A stretch of 63,510 bases of DNA from Klebsiella pneumoniae (GTDB lineage Bacteria; Myxococcota_A; UBA796; SXON01), in the NCBI GenBank assembly GCA_945861635.1, contig CAMAWH010000028.1, forward strand, positions 1 to 63,510, written 5' to 3'. Below the pieces are notes generated by a model, which did no database searches, was not told the DNA's origin, and saw nothing but the letters and a program-made list of their open reading frames with translations. Positions 7,881-16,804 of the stretch are shown in pieces. Position 1 is the first letter of the stretch; the number at the start of each line of letters is the position of its first letter. A program made the position numbers and the translations under genes.

Positions 7881-8729
7881 GTGTCGCGCATCCTCCGCAA
7901 TCTGACGTTCAGCTTGATGGCGGCCGCCGCCGTTCTCGGCGGGCTGGAAGGGGCGTTGCGGCTTTCGGGCTGGCCCGATCCTGGCCTCTACGATGGCGAC
8001 ACGGCCTCGCTCTGGACGCTGCGTGCCGGCCTCTCGCAACGGGTCGTACCCTTCCGAGAACGAGGCACGAGCTTCCGCGTGCGCACAAATTCGTATGGCT
8101 ACCGCGGCGGGGAGCCGGCACCCGGCGCGATCCTCTGCCTCGGAGATTCGACGACCTTCGGTTGGGGTGTCGAAGAAGACGAAGCGTGGCCCGCCGTGCT
8201 CGCCCGGGAAACGGGGCGGCGCACCCTGAACGGAGGCGTTCCCGGGTACAGCACGGTGCAAGGCCTCGCGACGATCGACCACGCGCTCACGATGAAGCCC
8301 TGGCTCGTCATCGTCGCCTATCTGGTGCGGGACGCGGAATTGGCGCCCACGTCGGACGCCGACCGGCCCCCGCCAACCCCTCGCCCGAAGCTCGCACTGC
8401 TGAGCGCGATACGCACACTCCGGGGCGCGCCGAGCTCTCCGCCCGGGGTCATTCCGCGCGTTCCGCCGGCCGCTTACCTGGAAAACATACGCGAGTTGGT
8501 GAAGCGCGTTCGCGCGTCCGGTGCGAATGCGCGCATCCTCGCCTTCCCGATGCAAACGCCGCCGGCCGAGCACCTCGCCGCGCTCGAATCGCTGCGCGGA
8601 GACGTGCCAATCCTCTCCCCCTCGCTGCCTGACGAGGCGTTCTTTGCGGAAGATCCCATCCACTTGACGCCAGGCGGAAATGCCAGCCTCGCGAGCATCC
8701 TTGCCGGGGCCTTGACCGGCGGGCCGTGA
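7881..8729 (+). CDS. SGNH/GDSL-family hydrolase, membrane-anchored
   Basis: This is a 282-residue protein. The GTG start is followed by a hydrophobic N-terminal segment (LTFSLMAAAAVLGGLEGAL) that could be a signal anchor. CLGDSTTFGWGVEEDEAWP is almost identical to block I of the divergent SGNH protein at 6686-7708, so the two are paralogs. NGGVPGYSTVQG is the block II/III region and EDPIHLTPGGN supplies the catalytic Asp/His. The whole fold is present. It stands first in a plus-strand run of six to seven genes ending at the DUF5989 gene. It is probably an extracytoplasmic esterase or acyltransferase. Confidence 0.82.
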   Translation: MSRILRNLTFSLMAAAAVLGGLEGALRLSGWPDPGLYDGDTASLWTLRAGLSQRVVPFRERGTSFRVRTNSYGYRGGEPAPGAILCLGDSTTFGWGVEEDEAWPAVLARETGRRTLNGGVPGYSTVQGLATIDHALTMKPWLVIVAYLVRDAELAPTSDADRPPPTPRPKLALLSAIRTLRGAPSSPPGVIPRVPPAAYLENIRELVKRVRASGANARILAFPMQTPPAEHLAALESLRGDVPILSPSLPDEAFFAEDPIHLTPGGNASLASILAGALTGGP

Positions 8730-8760
8730 GACCGGCGGCTGTGTTACCGAAAACGGGCGC

Positions 8761-9636
8761 ATGATTCTCTTCCTGCTCGCCTGCGACCCGATCGGCTCAC
8801 TCACGCGAGAGAGCCTCGGTGCGGATCCCGCAAGCCGGTATCAGGTCCATGTCTTCGAGAAAACGCGAACGCCAAACGGGGGTTTGTGGCGGCGGACCAC
8901 GCCCGCCATCGCGCATGCCTTCAGCAGCTTGCACGCCGTGGTCTGGAACAATGAATTGGTCATTTGTGGACTCGGAAGCGCGCGACCACCGACGCGAGTG
9001 GAAGAGCGCTTTCCGCGCCTCGGAGTCGGCGCATTGGTGACCGGCGATGGCAAGACATGGACGACGAAAAGCTGGGCGGTCGACGCGCCGGGCGTGAGCC
9101 TCATCGACCCCGCGATCGTAGAAGGGCCCGAGGGAGAAGAACTCTGGTTCGTCCAGGCCGACGGACTCGGTGACCCCGGACAGCAAGGTACGGCCGTGAA
9201 GATCGTGCGCACGAAGTGGAATGGTGAGCGTTTCAACAACGCGACGGTGTGGGCGGTAGGCACGGGGCTCGTCGACCCCTCGCCGGTGTGGTTTGGCGGC
9301 GCCTGGCACGTTTTCGCAACGCGAGACCACGCGTCCGTCGTACGCGTGGAAGAAGGAGGAGCAACGCGGGAAGTGCTCGCCGGAGCAACGGTCCCGTTCA
9401 CGCGAGCCGTCGGCAGCCAGATCGTTCTGATCGCGCAGCGGATGGGCGACGGCGGGATGCTGCCCGTCGTGACGCGGAGTCCGGATGCCATCGCGTGGAG
9501 CGCGGCGGAACCCGCGCTTCCGGTGGACGTGACGAGTGGAAGGGGTCCGCCGCCGCCGCTGAGAACGTGCACCTCCGCGGTGACGGCAACGTTTGCCGGT
9601 GCGGAAGTGTTGGTTTGCGTAGAGGAAGCACGATGA
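8761..9636 (+). CDS. Lipoprotein with propeller-like body, minimal signal peptide
   Basis: This is a 291-residue protein starting MILFLLAC, with only seven residues before the putative lipid-modified cysteine. No in-frame ATG or GTG lies in the 36 nt just upstream. The body resembles the sialidase-like propeller lipoproteins elsewhere in the window (LIDPAIVEGPEGEELWFVQ, LVDPSPVWFGGAWHVFATRD). Its stop overlaps the next start (ATGA), so it belongs to the SGNH/carbamoyltransferase operon. Function unknown. Confidence 0.75.
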   Translation: MILFLLACDPIGSLTRESLGADPASRYQVHVFEKTRTPNGGLWRRTTPAIAHAFSSLHAVVWNNELVICGLGSARPPTRVEERFPRLGVGALVTGDGKTWTTKSWAVDAPGVSLIDPAIVEGPEGEELWFVQADGLGDPGQQGTAVKIVRTKWNGERFNNATVWAVGTGLVDPSPVWFGGAWHVFATRDHASVVRVEEGGATREVLAGATVPFTRAVGSQIVLIAQRMGDGGMLPVVTRSPDAIAWSAAEPALPVDVTSGRGPPPPLRTCTSAVTATFAGAEVLVCVEEAR

Positions 9637-10643
9637 CCCAGCCGGTTCCGTTGTGGCAGCGCATGGCCGTTGGATTCGCGAGCAGCGTTGTCGGAGCGTT
9701 GGGTGTGGAGGGCGCCGTCCGCGTGGCGGATGACAACGCACTCCCAACCTTGCGCATTTTTGCCGAACAGCAGGGGAGGATTGTGCTTTCGCCGAACGCT
9801 GCCGCGCGCGTGCGCCGGGCGGATGGCGGGGTGACCACCGTGCGAACGTCCGTGCATGGATTGCGCGATGGCCTCGCACATCGGTCTGAGACTCCGTGGC
9901 TCGTCATCGGCGATTCTCAGGTGCTCGGCCTGGGCGTCGAAGCGGAAGCGGCGTTCACGTACCTACTCGGCTCGGACAACGCCGGTGTTCCCGGGTACGG
10001 AGTGTCGGACGCGATTACCCAAGCGGAAGCGCTCATTCCTGTGCTCGCGGTGCGGAAGGTACTCCTCGTGATCAACGAAGCAAACGACTGGGCCGAAGGG
10101 ATGCGCCGCGTCGAGGATCGGCATCGCGTCCGCGGCGGCTGGCTTTTGACGGCCGCGGGGGCGCAGTCTCACGGGGCCTGGTTCTGGTCCACGGACCTTT
10201 CGCATTCGCACGTGATGTACCTTCTGTGGATGGGAGCAGGTCGGTCGATCGTTGGGAACGACGCGGATACCGCGGAGGTGCCGGTGTGGTCGGCCCCCGA
10301 CGCCGGCGCCAAGCGTTCGCGCGAATTCGGCGAGGCAATTCGCGCTTTTGCGGCTCGCCACCCCGATGTTCTGACCGCCGTGGCGTTTCTTCCGGCCGAC
10401 GTCGTGACGTCGGCGGCGCGGGCGGCGCGCTCGCCGTTGTCGTTCACGGGAACTCCCTGGGTGGAACCGGATCGCCCAGTTTCCGCCTTGCGGATCGCCC
10501 TCCACCCGGTGCCGCTCGTCAGCCTGACCCCCGCCCTTGCGGACCCCGACTCCTTCCTCGAACGCGACTACCATCTCAGCCCGACCGGCCACGCGCGCGT
10601 CGGGGCGCTCCTCCACGACTTCCTTGCCGGATTGACCTCGTGA
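9633..10643 (+). CDS. SGNH-like hydrolase/acyltransferase, membrane-anchored
   Basis: This is a 336-residue protein. The ATG at 9633 overlaps the previous stop. A hydrophobic segment at residues 10-30 (MAVGFASSVVGALGVEGAV) looks like a signal anchor. LVIGDSQVLGLGV provides block I and ERDYHLSPTGH the C-terminal Asp-x-x-His pair. The middle part is more divergent than in the other two SGNH proteins nearby. Coupling on both sides places it in a pathway with the ferritin-like protein and the carbamoyltransferase. Confidence 0.8.
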   Translation: MTQPVPLWQRMAVGFASSVVGALGVEGAVRVADDNALPTLRIFAEQQGRIVLSPNAAARVRRADGGVTTVRTSVHGLRDGLAHRSETPWLVIGDSQVLGLGVEAEAAFTYLLGSDNAGVPGYGVSDAITQAEALIPVLAVRKVLLVINEANDWAEGMRRVEDRHRVRGGWLLTAAGAQSHGAWFWSTDLSHSHVMYLLWMGAGRSIVGNDADTAEVPVWSAPDAGAKRSREFGEAIRAFAARHPDVLTAVAFLPADVVTSAARAARSPLSFTGTPWVEPDRPVSALRIALHPVPLVSLTPALADPDSFLERDYHLSPTGHARVGALLHDFLAGLTS

Positions 10644-11410
10644 CCGTTCGCGTCGCCGACTGGCCACTGCACGCCGCCTCGTGGCTGGTCTGGAAGGTAC
10701 TTCCCGGCCGCGCAGCCACGAAGATGGCGGAGTTTTCGCATACCGAGGCGGGGAGCGGACTCGACATGCTCGCCGCGGTAGACGAGACCACGCGCCCCGA
10801 CATGCGCGCGCGATATTTTCGCCACGCGCTCGACGAACTTCGGCATTCGCGGCTGTTTCGGGAGCGTGCGGAGGCGTTCGGGGCGGCGCGTGGTCATGCC
10901 CGTGGCAGGGCGCAGGCCGTCCTGGAAGACGCCGGCTACATCGCGGCGCAGGGTATCCGCGGTTCAGAGTCGTTGTTTTCCCAACTTGGGGAGCGAGAAT
11001 TTCTCGCCTTCGTTTGGGTCCACGAGAAGCGCGGCGCTGAGCAGTTCGACGTCTATGCAAGCCTGTTGCGTGAGGACGCCGACACCGCGGCAATGTTCGC
11101 CGAGATCGCCCGGGACGAACGCTTCCACATCGCGTACAGTCGCGCGGAGCTCGACCGGCTGGCTCGGGCAGGAGAAGGCGGTGCGGTAAAGAAGGCAGTC
11201 TTCCGGGTGCGCAAACGCCGCGCGTGGCAGCTGTGGCTACGCTTCACGCGCGACTTCGGGAACTTCATGGCTGGGCTCTGGCTGATGATGCTGTACCTCT
11301 TCCTCGTGGGGCCGTTCGCGTTGGTGGCCCGTTCGGAGGCGCGTTCCCGCGGCATCGTTCCCCCGACATTGCGCGGCTCGGCGCCGGACCGCGCGCGGGA
11401 GATGTCGTGA
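10640..11410 (+). CDS. Ferritin-like di-iron protein with C-terminal membrane helix
   Basis: This is a 256-residue protein. The GTG start overlaps the previous stop (GTGA). It shows two ferritin-like half-motifs: a Glu in EFSHTEAGSG with DELRHSRLF (ExxH), and HEKRGAEQF with RDERFHIAYS (ExxH). That is the ligand set of a carboxylate-bridged di-iron site. The C-terminal 60 residues hold a membrane helix (FMAGLWLMMLYLFLVGPFAL) followed by VARSEARSRG, loosely like the end of SxtJ-type proteins found beside carbamoyltransferases. An oxygenase or desaturase role at the membrane is plausible but inferred. The stop overlaps the carbamoyltransferase start. Confidence 0.75.
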   Translation: MTVRVADWPLHAASWLVWKVLPGRAATKMAEFSHTEAGSGLDMLAAVDETTRPDMRARYFRHALDELRHSRLFRERAEAFGAARGHARGRAQAVLEDAGYIAAQGIRGSESLFSQLGEREFLAFVWVHEKRGAEQFDVYASLLREDADTAAMFAEIARDERFHIAYSRAELDRLARAGEGGAVKKAVFRVRKRRAWQLWLRFTRDFGNFMAGLWLMMLYLFLVGPFALVARSEARSRGIVPPTLRGSAPDRAREMS

Positions 11411-13140
11411 CGTGGGTTTTGGGTCTCTCCGGGTTGTACCATGACTCTGCCGCGGTGCTGCTGGGAAACGGGAGCATCGTCGCGGCGGCCAGTGAAGAAC
11501 GTTTTTCTCGTGTAAAACATGATGCCAAGTTGCCGATTCTGGCGGCGCGGTGGTGCCTGAGTGAGGCAGGGATTTCCGCCAACGACGTGACCGCCGTCAC
11601 CTGGTACGAAAAGCCGCTCCGAAAATTCGAGCGCATCCTGTTCCATCAAGTCCGCGAGTTTCCAAGGAGTGCCAAAGCGTTTCGTCGAGCGACATTCAGT
11701 TGGCTCACCGAGAAGCTGTGGGTGAAGGGTGCCATTGTCGACGCCCTGGGGGTGGCGCCTGACCGCGTCCTGTTTTCCGATCACCACCTTTCCCACGCGG
11801 CAAGCGCCTTCTACTGCTCCCCCTTCACGGAGGCCGCGGTCCTCACCGTAGATGGCGTCGGAGAATGGGCGACCACGACCTTGTATAGGGGGGGTGCGGC
11901 CGGTCTGGAACTGCTCGGCGAGATCCTGTTTCCCGACAGCATCGGCCTCGTCTACTCGGCGTTCACCGCGTATCTTGGCTTTCAGGTCAACGACGGCGAG
12001 TACAAAGTGATGGGGATGGCTGCCTACGGCGAGCCACGGTTTTGCGAGGAGGTCCGCAAAGTGCTGCGTGCCGGGGATGGCGGCGCCTTCGACGTTGATC
12101 TTTCCTATGTGAGCTACCACTACAGCGCCGAAGAATCGCACACGGCGCGGCTGGAGTCGCTGTTGGGTCCACCGCGCTTTCCGGGCGCGGTCTTCGATCC
12201 CACCACCACAGAGGGAAAGCGCTACGCGGACATCGCCGCCAGTGTGCAGCGCGTGACGGAAGACGCGCTCGTAGCCCTTGCGACGGAATTGCACGCGCGC
12301 ACGGGGCTGGATGCGCTCTGTCTGGCGGGCGGCGTCGCGCTCAATACGGTAGCGAATCGCCAGTTGCTGCTGCGGACGCCCTTCAAGCGTCTCTACGTCC
12401 AACCCGCCGCAGGCGATGCCGGCGGCGCGATGGGGGCGGCGCTGCACACGTGGCATGAGGTGTTGGGAAACGCGCGCAGCGCCGAGCGCATGCTGAACTC
12501 GGCGGGACTTGGGCAGGCGTGGGGAGATGACGCCATCGCGACACTCTTGGCCGACCTGAAGATCAAAAGCGAGCGGATCGCGGCTGAGGATGTCGCTGGA
12601 CGCGCGGCAGACGATATTGCTGCGGGACAGGTGATCGGCTGGTTCCAGGGCCGCTTCGAGTGGGGACCGCGCTCCCTTGGGCATCGATCGATCCTTGCCG
12701 ACCCGCGTGATCCTCACATGCGCGAACGCATCAACGCGAAAATCAAGTTTCGAGAGCTGTTTCGCCCCTTCGCCCCCTCGGTGATCGCGGGGATGGAAGA
12801 TCGCTACTTCGACCTGCCGGCGGGCGGTGGGTACGCCGCAGAGTGGATGTTGTTGGTCGCTACCGCGAAAACCGCAGACTTCCCGGCGACGACCCACGTG
12901 GACGGCACCGCCCGCGTGCATGTCGTCCGTGAAGCCGCAAACCCGCTCTTCCACGCACTCCTGACGGCGTTCGGTGCGCGGTCCGGGCATCCGGTCCTCT
13001 TGAATACCTCCTTCAACCTCAAGGGCGAACCCATCGTCTCCTCCCCCACACAAGCGCTCGCGACGTTCTACCGCAGCGGGCTCGATGTGTTGTACCTCGG
13101 GTGCCATCGCGTCGAACAAGGCGGGCCGCTTGGGGAGTGA
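11407..13140 (+). CDS. O-carbamoyltransferase, NodU/CmcH/SxtI family
   Basis: This is a 577-residue protein starting at GTG 11407, overlapping the previous stop. The N-terminal Kae1-like half begins MTWVLGLSGLYHDSAA, with the metal-binding HHLSHAASAF (His126, 127, 130) and a nucleotide-binding LTVDGVGEWATT region. The second half contains LAGGVALNTVANRQ, PAAGDAGGAMGAAL and GRFEWGPRSLGHRSILADPR, all typical of the family. It transfers a carbamoyl group from carbamoyl phosphate, through carbamoyl-AMP, to a hydroxyl on a small molecule or sugar. The coupled SGNH and di-iron genes suggest that the acceptor is made or finished by this operon. Confidence 0.92.
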   Translation: MTWVLGLSGLYHDSAAVLLGNGSIVAAASEERFSRVKHDAKLPILAARWCLSEAGISANDVTAVTWYEKPLRKFERILFHQVREFPRSAKAFRRATFSWLTEKLWVKGAIVDALGVAPDRVLFSDHHLSHAASAFYCSPFTEAAVLTVDGVGEWATTTLYRGGAAGLELLGEILFPDSIGLVYSAFTAYLGFQVNDGEYKVMGMAAYGEPRFCEEVRKVLRAGDGGAFDVDLSYVSYHYSAEESHTARLESLLGPPRFPGAVFDPTTTEGKRYADIAASVQRVTEDALVALATELHARTGLDALCLAGGVALNTVANRQLLLRTPFKRLYVQPAAGDAGGAMGAALHTWHEVLGNARSAERMLNSAGLGQAWGDDAIATLLADLKIKSERIAAEDVAGRAADDIAAGQVIGWFQGRFEWGPRSLGHRSILADPRDPHMRERINAKIKFRELFRPFAPSVIAGMEDRYFDLPAGGGYAAEWMLLVATAKTADFPATTHVDGTARVHVVREAANPLFHALLTAFGARSGHPVLLNTSFNLKGEPIVSSPTQALATFYRSGLDVLYLGCHRVEQGGPLGE

Positions 13141-13171
13141 GCGATACGCGGGGTGGGCCGCGAGGTTGGCC

Positions 13172-13318
13172 GTGTTCGGCGAGATCTTGCGCCTTGCGGG
13201 GCGAACACGCCGGTGGTGGCTCGTGCCGATGATGCTCGCGCTTGTCGTTCTTGGCTTGGCGTTGACGGCGTTGCAAGCCGTCGAATACTTGTCGCCGTTT
13301 ATCTACGCGGTGCTGTAG
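13172..13318 (+). CDS. DUF5989 family mini membrane protein
   Basis: This is a 48-residue product from GTG 13172, starting MFGEILRLAGRTRRWWLVP, with one membrane helix and ending YLSPFIYAVL. Family members read xxFLRELWxFLRxRKKxWLxP...APFIYTLF and are habitually encoded next to O-carbamoyltransferases; SxtK of saxitoxin clusters is a comparable case. The longer open frame upstream overlaps the carbamoyltransferase and would add unrelated residues. It probably helps recruit the transferase to the membrane (inference). Confidence 0.75.
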   Translation: MFGEILRLAGRTRRWWLVPMMLALVVLGLALTALQAVEYLSPFIYAVL

Positions 13319-13341
13319 GCCCGGCGCCGCGTAGCCTGAGG

Positions 13342-13347
13342 TACCAT
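13342..13347 (+). promoter_or_regulatory. -10-like TACCAT, 7 nt before ATG
   Basis: TACCAT followed by 7 nt and the ATG at 13355 fits the leaderless TANNNT pattern. No -35 was recognised. Confidence 0.3.
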
Positions 13348-13354
13348 CGCCGCC

Positions 13355-16300
13355 ATGCAACGCCTGCTCCTCCTCGGGTGCCTCGGACTCCTTGCCTGCC
13401 GCCAAACGCCTGCGACCAAGGTGGACGACGCCGACTCGGCAGCCGCACCCGATCTGGACGGTGACACCTACTCCGTCGAAGACGGCGATTGCGATGACCA
13501 CAACGAAAGTGCCCACCCGGGCGGTACAGAGGTGTGCAACGGGCTGGACGACGATTGTGACAGCTTCGTGGACGAGGAATTGACCCAGACATGGTACTCC
13601 GACGCCGACGCCGATGGCTTCGGCGACGCCGCGACGGGCACCGACGCGTGCGAGCCACCCGCCGAGACCGTCCTGAACGCCGAGGACTGTGACGACGCCG
13701 ACGCGACCACTCACCCGGATGCCGACGAGATCTGTGACGGTTTGGACAACAATTGCGATGGCGCCGCGGACGAGGGCGTGACGACATCGTATTGGCCGGA
13801 TGCCGACGGTGACGCCTATGGTGACGCGGCCGGCGAGATCGCGTCCTGTGCATTGCCGAGCGCATACGTCGAAAACGACGACGACTGCGACGACGCCAAT
13901 GCGACGGCAAACCCTGCCGCGGTGGAGGTTTGCAGCGGCGTAGACGATGATTGCGATGGCGTCATCGACGAGGACGACGCCGCCGACGCGCCGCCCTGGT
14001 ACTACGACGGAGATGGCGACACCTACGGCAACCAAACCGCGACGTTCGTCTCATGCGCGGCGCCCCCCGGCTTTGTCACGGACGGGACCGACTGCAACGA
14101 CGGCGACGCTGCCGTCCATCCTGCAGCGACGGAGGTGTGTGACGAGCTCGACAACAACTGCGATGGTGCCGTCGATGAGCCCGGCGCGGAGGGAAGTACG
14201 ACGAGCTACGCCGACATCGACCTCGACGGGTTCGGCGACGCAACGACGGCCGTCACCACGTGCAGCGCGCCCGCCGGGAACACCGCCGACGCGACCGACT
14301 GCGACGATGCCGACGGCAGCGTCTACCCCGGCGTTGCCGAGGTCTCCGGGGACGGCAAGGACAACGATTGCGACGGCGCCATTGACGAAGACCTGTGCGC
14401 GAACACGTGCACGTCCTCCTACGACGTAGACACCATCGCCGAGTTGGACGCATTGAAATACTGCAACACGATTTCCGGATCCCTGGTGATCAGCGGTTCC
14501 GGGCTCACGGACGTGGACAACCTGGCCTGCCTTCAGACCATCGGCGGGTCGCTGACGATTGGCGCGACCACAGGGCTGGCGGACGCCACGGGGCTCAGCT
14601 CACTCACCAACGTGGTCGGGAACGTCTACATCCACACGAACGACGATCTCGCCGCGCTTGACCTCACGGCGCTCGCCAGCGTTGGCGGCTACGTCTACGT
14701 CTACGACAACGCCGCGCTCGCCGCCGCGCTCGACTTCGGTGCACTCACACACCTCGGTCAGTACCTCAACATCAGCACCAATGCCTCCCTCCCTTCCGTC
14801 AACGCCTCCGTGCTCGCGGATGCCGGAGGCGCCGTGTCGATCTACGACAACGCGCTGCTCGCGTCGATCGAACTTCCAACGCTTACGACCGTAGACGGGG
14901 AGTTCGCGGTGTACGCGAACGAAGCACTGGAGGCGATCTCTGGCCTCGATGTTTTGGTGAGCGTCGACGGCGGATTGAGCGTCTACGACAACGAAATACT
15001 GGCGGGCACCCTGAACTTCGCTGCCCTTGACGACGTCGATGGCAGCGTGAACATCTACGACAATGAGGAATTGGAGGGGTTGAACCTGGAGGCGCTGACC
15101 GGCGTAGCCGGAGGGTTTCGTCTGTCGGGCAACCCCCGCATCGAAACGGAGCTGGACCTCGGCGCACTGGAATCGCTGGAGGGTACACTGCAGGTGTACG
15201 GGAACGATCGGCTTGCCGCCTTGGATATCAGCGCGCTGGAGCGACTGGAGGGCGCGGCCTACATCTACACGAACGACGATCTTCAGCGGATCGACCTCGC
15301 CGCGATCGAGCGGATTGACGGCGTCCTCTACATCGTGAGTAACGACGGGCTGGAGCAGATCGATGGCCTCGACCAACTGACCGAGGTCGCCGGCGCGGTC
15401 ACCATCGTGGACTGTGGGGACTTGTCCGGTACGCTCGACTTGGGTGGGCTGGAGTCCGTCGATGGCAGTCTGAATGTCTATGACAACGACCAGCTCGATG
15501 GGCTCGACTTGTCTTCGCTCGCCGACCTTTCCGGCGGCCTCCGCGTCACCAACAACCCGTCGTTGACCAGCGCGTTGGACATCGCGGAGCTCGACGACGT
15601 GCAAGGGTCGTTGGAGATCTATGGCAACGATACGCTGCCGTCGGTGGACGTCGGCGGTGTCGAATCGATCGAAGGTTCGCTGTATGTGTACAGCAACCGC
15701 GTGCTTGCGAGTGTGGACATGTCCGCGCTGACGACGGTCGGCAGCACGCTCTACCTCGTGGCGAACGACCGGCTCGTGGACATCGACGGGCTCGACCAAC
15801 TCATCCACGTCGGCGCAAGCCTGACCATCGTGGACCATGGAGACCTTGCCACCGCGCTGGATCTCGGCGCACTCGAGAGCGTCTACGGCAGCATCGCCAT
15901 CTACGACAACGACGAACTGCCGGGGTTGGACCTTTCTGGATTGACGACGCTTGACGGCGGCCTGCGCGTCTCGAACAATCCGGAATTGGCGGGAGCGTTG
16001 GACGTCTCCGGGATTCGCGACGCCGGCGGCAGCGTGGAGATCTACGACAACGACGCGATGACGTCCGTGAGCCTGGCATCGCTAGAGTCCACCGATGGAT
16101 CGTTGTACGTCTACTCCGATTACGCAATGGCAACGCTCAACTTGAGCGCGATCGAGGTGGTACATGGGTACGTGTACATCCTCACGAACGACGTGCTCAC
16201 GGCAATCACCGGGCTGGGCGCGCTCACGACGGTGGATGCGAGCGTCTCGATCGCCGACAACCCGGCGATGACGCGCGCGCTGGACTTCGCCGTCTTGGCG

Positions 16301-16798
16301 ACGGTCGGCGGTTCCGTCGTCGTGTACGGCAACGACGCGCTGGCCGGCCTCACGATGCCCGTCCTCGACAGCATTCGCGGCAGCGTCTACGTGTACGACA
16401 ACGCGTCGATGGGGGGGACGTTGGACCTCGGGGCGCTGCCCCGGGTGGACGGAAATGTGTCGGTCTACAGCAACCCCTTGCTCACCGGCATCGACCTTTC
16501 CGGCTTGACGGAGGTGACGGGGTACCTTTTCCTCTACACGCTCGCCGGTTGGAACACGGCGCTCGATCTGGGGAGCCTGACGGAAATCGGTAGCTACCTC
16601 TACATTGGCAACAATCCGCTCCTCCCGACGTTCGACCTCGACGCACTCACATCGGTGGGCAGCACGATGTCCATCTACGACAACGACGTCCTGCCGGAAT
16701 GCCTGGCGGACGAACTCGGCGACCGGTTGCTGGCGTCGAGCGCCGTCGGGACCGTCACCATCTACGGAAACGATACGGCCGCCGTGTGTGGCCCGTAG
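13355..16798 (+). CDS. Giant MopE / L-domain-like repeat lipoprotein
   Basis: This is a 1147-residue protein with signal MQRLLLLGCLGLLAC. Residues 30-345 hold six MopE-type units, each with an acidic calcium-type loop (DADADGFGDA, DGDTYGN) and an EVCNGLDDDCD-like cysteine pair. The remaining 800 residues are about 30 short repeats of 20-25 residues with the pattern G-S/Y-L/V-x-I/V-Y-x-N-D/N-x-L-x-x-L-D/N-L-x-x-L (for example GSLYVYSNRVLASVDMSAL). This is like receptor L-domain or BspA-type solenoids. The DNA repeats are diverged, so this is an old expansion. I expect a calcium-binding, rod-shaped surface adhesin or matrix protein. It converges on feoB with a 6-bp gap. Confidence 0.85.
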   Translation: MQRLLLLGCLGLLACRQTPATKVDDADSAAAPDLDGDTYSVEDGDCDDHNESAHPGGTEVCNGLDDDCDSFVDEELTQTWYSDADADGFGDAATGTDACEPPAETVLNAEDCDDADATTHPDADEICDGLDNNCDGAADEGVTTSYWPDADGDAYGDAAGEIASCALPSAYVENDDDCDDANATANPAAVEVCSGVDDDCDGVIDEDDAADAPPWYYDGDGDTYGNQTATFVSCAAPPGFVTDGTDCNDGDAAVHPAATEVCDELDNNCDGAVDEPGAEGSTTSYADIDLDGFGDATTAVTTCSAPAGNTADATDCDDADGSVYPGVAEVSGDGKDNDCDGAIDEDLCANTCTSSYDVDTIAELDALKYCNTISGSLVISGSGLTDVDNLACLQTIGGSLTIGATTGLADATGLSSLTNVVGNVYIHTNDDLAALDLTALASVGGYVYVYDNAALAAALDFGALTHLGQYLNISTNASLPSVNASVLADAGGAVSIYDNALLASIELPTLTTVDGEFAVYANEALEAISGLDVLVSVDGGLSVYDNEILAGTLNFAALDDVDGSVNIYDNEELEGLNLEALTGVAGGFRLSGNPRIETELDLGALESLEGTLQVYGNDRLAALDISALERLEGAAYIYTNDDLQRIDLAAIERIDGVLYIVSNDGLEQIDGLDQLTEVAGAVTIVDCGDLSGTLDLGGLESVDGSLNVYDNDQLDGLDLSSLADLSGGLRVTNNPSLTSALDIAELDDVQGSLEIYGNDTLPSVDVGGVESIEGSLYVYSNRVLASVDMSALTTVGSTLYLVANDRLVDIDGLDQLIHVGASLTIVDHGDLATALDLGALESVYGSIAIYDNDELPGLDLSGLTTLDGGLRVSNNPELAGALDVSGIRDAGGSVEIYDNDAMTSVSLASLESTDGSLYVYSDYAMATLNLSAIEVVHGYVYILTNDVLTAITGLGALTTVDASVSIADNPAMTRALDFAVLATVGGSVVVYGNDALAGLTMPVLDSIRGSVYVYDNASMGGTLDLGALPRVDGNVSVYSNPLLTGIDLSGLTEVTGYLFLYTLAGWNTALDLGSLTEIGSYLYIGNNPLLPTFDLDALTSVGSTMSIYDNDVLPECLADELGDRLLASSAVGTVTIYGNDTAAVCGP

Positions 16799-16804
16799 GC
16801 AGGC

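Noticed and set aside
11053..13119. 688-codon open frame on the minus strand
   Set aside because: It lies wholly antisense to the ferritin-like and carbamoyltransferase genes, has Arg/His/Gly-rich composition and no motif; it is a GC-rich shadow frame.
14600..15838. 412-codon minus-strand frame and other frames over the repeat protein
   Set aside because: Its repetitive VHDGxxAxD text mirrors the sense-strand repeats of the 1147-residue protein.
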